A stretch of DNA of 14,530 bases from Coemansia sp. RSA 922 (Eukaryota > Kickxellomycota > Kickxellomycetes > Kickxellales > Kickxellaceae): assembly GCA_027577415.1 (NCBI GenBank), contig JANBQS010000618.1, positions 1 to 14,530 of the forward strand, written 5' to 3'. A program made the translations under genes and the position numbers. Shown piece after piece: positions 14,180 to 14,530 of this stretch (position 1 is its first letter; each line of letters opens with the position of its first letter). The notes beneath the pieces are model-generated. The model was not told the origin of the DNA and did no database searches. It saw nothing but the letters and a program-made list of their open reading frames with translations.

Positions 14180-14530
14180 ATGAGAGCGTGGACAATACAC
14201 TGCAAGCTCTTCGTGGTAGCTCTTGTGCTGCTGTGCCTGGCCTCCATCTCAGTGGCTCAGAATGGTAAGCGCTTTGTCCCAAGTACTCAGTTAATGTGCT
14301 CCTCTTTGGATAGTCTTCTATCAACTGCTCTCGTCTATTTTTAGCATGTCCGCCGTGTTTTTTTTTTTTGAGTGTGGGGTGAAACTTTTTATTGTTGTCA
14401 ATGTGTCACGTCGTTACTAACCATCCATTTTTATCACGCACCGATGTATTTTTTTTTTACCTTTGTTAGACAGCGACAAATCGGATAACAACAGAAGCTC
14501 GCCAACGCCCCCACCAAATAGCCGAACTTC
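14180..14530 (+). CDS. 5' part of a secreted or membrane protein gene (partial, intron-containing)
   Basis: Exon 1 (14180-14264) encodes MRAWTIHCKLFVVALVLLCL followed by ASISVAQN, a textbook signal peptide with a probable cleavage site after SVA. The frame then meets GTAAGC at 14265. Splicing to the TTAG acceptor ending at 14469 continues the frame without a stop as D-S-D-K-S-D-N-N-R-S-S-P-T-P-P-P, a hydrophilic Ser/Pro/Asn-rich stretch as at the start of many fungal secreted or wall proteins, and runs off the window end. Without splicing the frame stops within 27 codons. An acceptor 4 bases later (ACAG) would also keep the frame open. The function cannot be told from this fragment. Confidence 0.65.
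14265..14469 (+). other. First intron of the right-edge secreted gene (205 bp)
   Basis: The donor is GTAAGC at 14265, a perfect TACTAAC branch sequence lies at 14414-14420, a T-rich tract follows, and the acceptor TTAG ends at 14469. An alternative acceptor at 14344 (TTTTTAG) would give an 80-bp intron but lead into a poly-Phe frame that soon stops, so the longer intron is preferred. Confidence 0.65.

Noticed and set aside
13513..14268. 251-codon plus-strand frame across the cyanase promoter and the right-edge gene
   Set aside because: It is antisense to cyanase exon 1, reads through promoter-like pyrimidine tracts, and uses a different frame from the signal-peptide exon at 14180.

Overview
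The window looks like nuclear DNA of a fungus with a compact, intron-poor genome. The evidence is a run of long single-exon genes with fungal or general eukaryotic products, intergenic gaps of about 65 to 235 bp, pyrimidine-rich leaders before start codons, and two short spliceosomal introns with GTAAGC donors (one also has a perfect TACTAAC branch site). A SCAMP-type membrane protein and an Acinus-type splicing factor, both absent from the familiar yeasts, point to an early-diverging fungus. Kickxellomycotina (Coemansia-like) is my best guess, by style rather than proof.

Left part (1-1595), AT-rich and sparsely coding: two small genes on the minus strand encode secreted Gly/Trp-rich, Cys-containing precursors (24-227 and 988-1224). 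Both have a TATAAAAAG box about 110-122 bp upstream of the ATG. Both appear to carry a run of X-Pro/X-Ala dipeptides directly after the signal peptide, the pattern processed by Ste13/DPP-IV-type aminopeptidases.

Middle part (1596-13060), dense housekeeping genes: Acinus-like SAP/RRM protein (+), SCAMP (+), glucosidase II catalytic subunit of ER glycoprotein quality control (-), Dre2/anamorsin of cytosolic Fe-S assembly (+), a coiled-coil protein with weak resemblance to the kinetochore DASH subunit Spc34 (+), an ASC-1/TRIP4/Rqt4-type zinc-finger protein of ribosome quality control (+), and a PNS1/CTL choline-transporter-like membrane protein (+). These are unrelated pathways and there is no sign of an operon or biosynthetic cluster.

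Right part (13060-14530): a two-exon cyanase (cyanate hydratase) homologue on the minus strand, in which two of the three textbook catalytic residues are replaced. After a pyrimidine-rich intergenic stretch comes the first exon and intron of a secreted or membrane protein cut off by the window end.

The most notable points are the dipeptide-leader secreted peptides, the catalytic substitutions in the cyanase homologue, and the missing first cysteine of the [2Fe-2S] motif in the Dre2 homologue. I saw no transposon, tRNA, rRNA or CRISPR.
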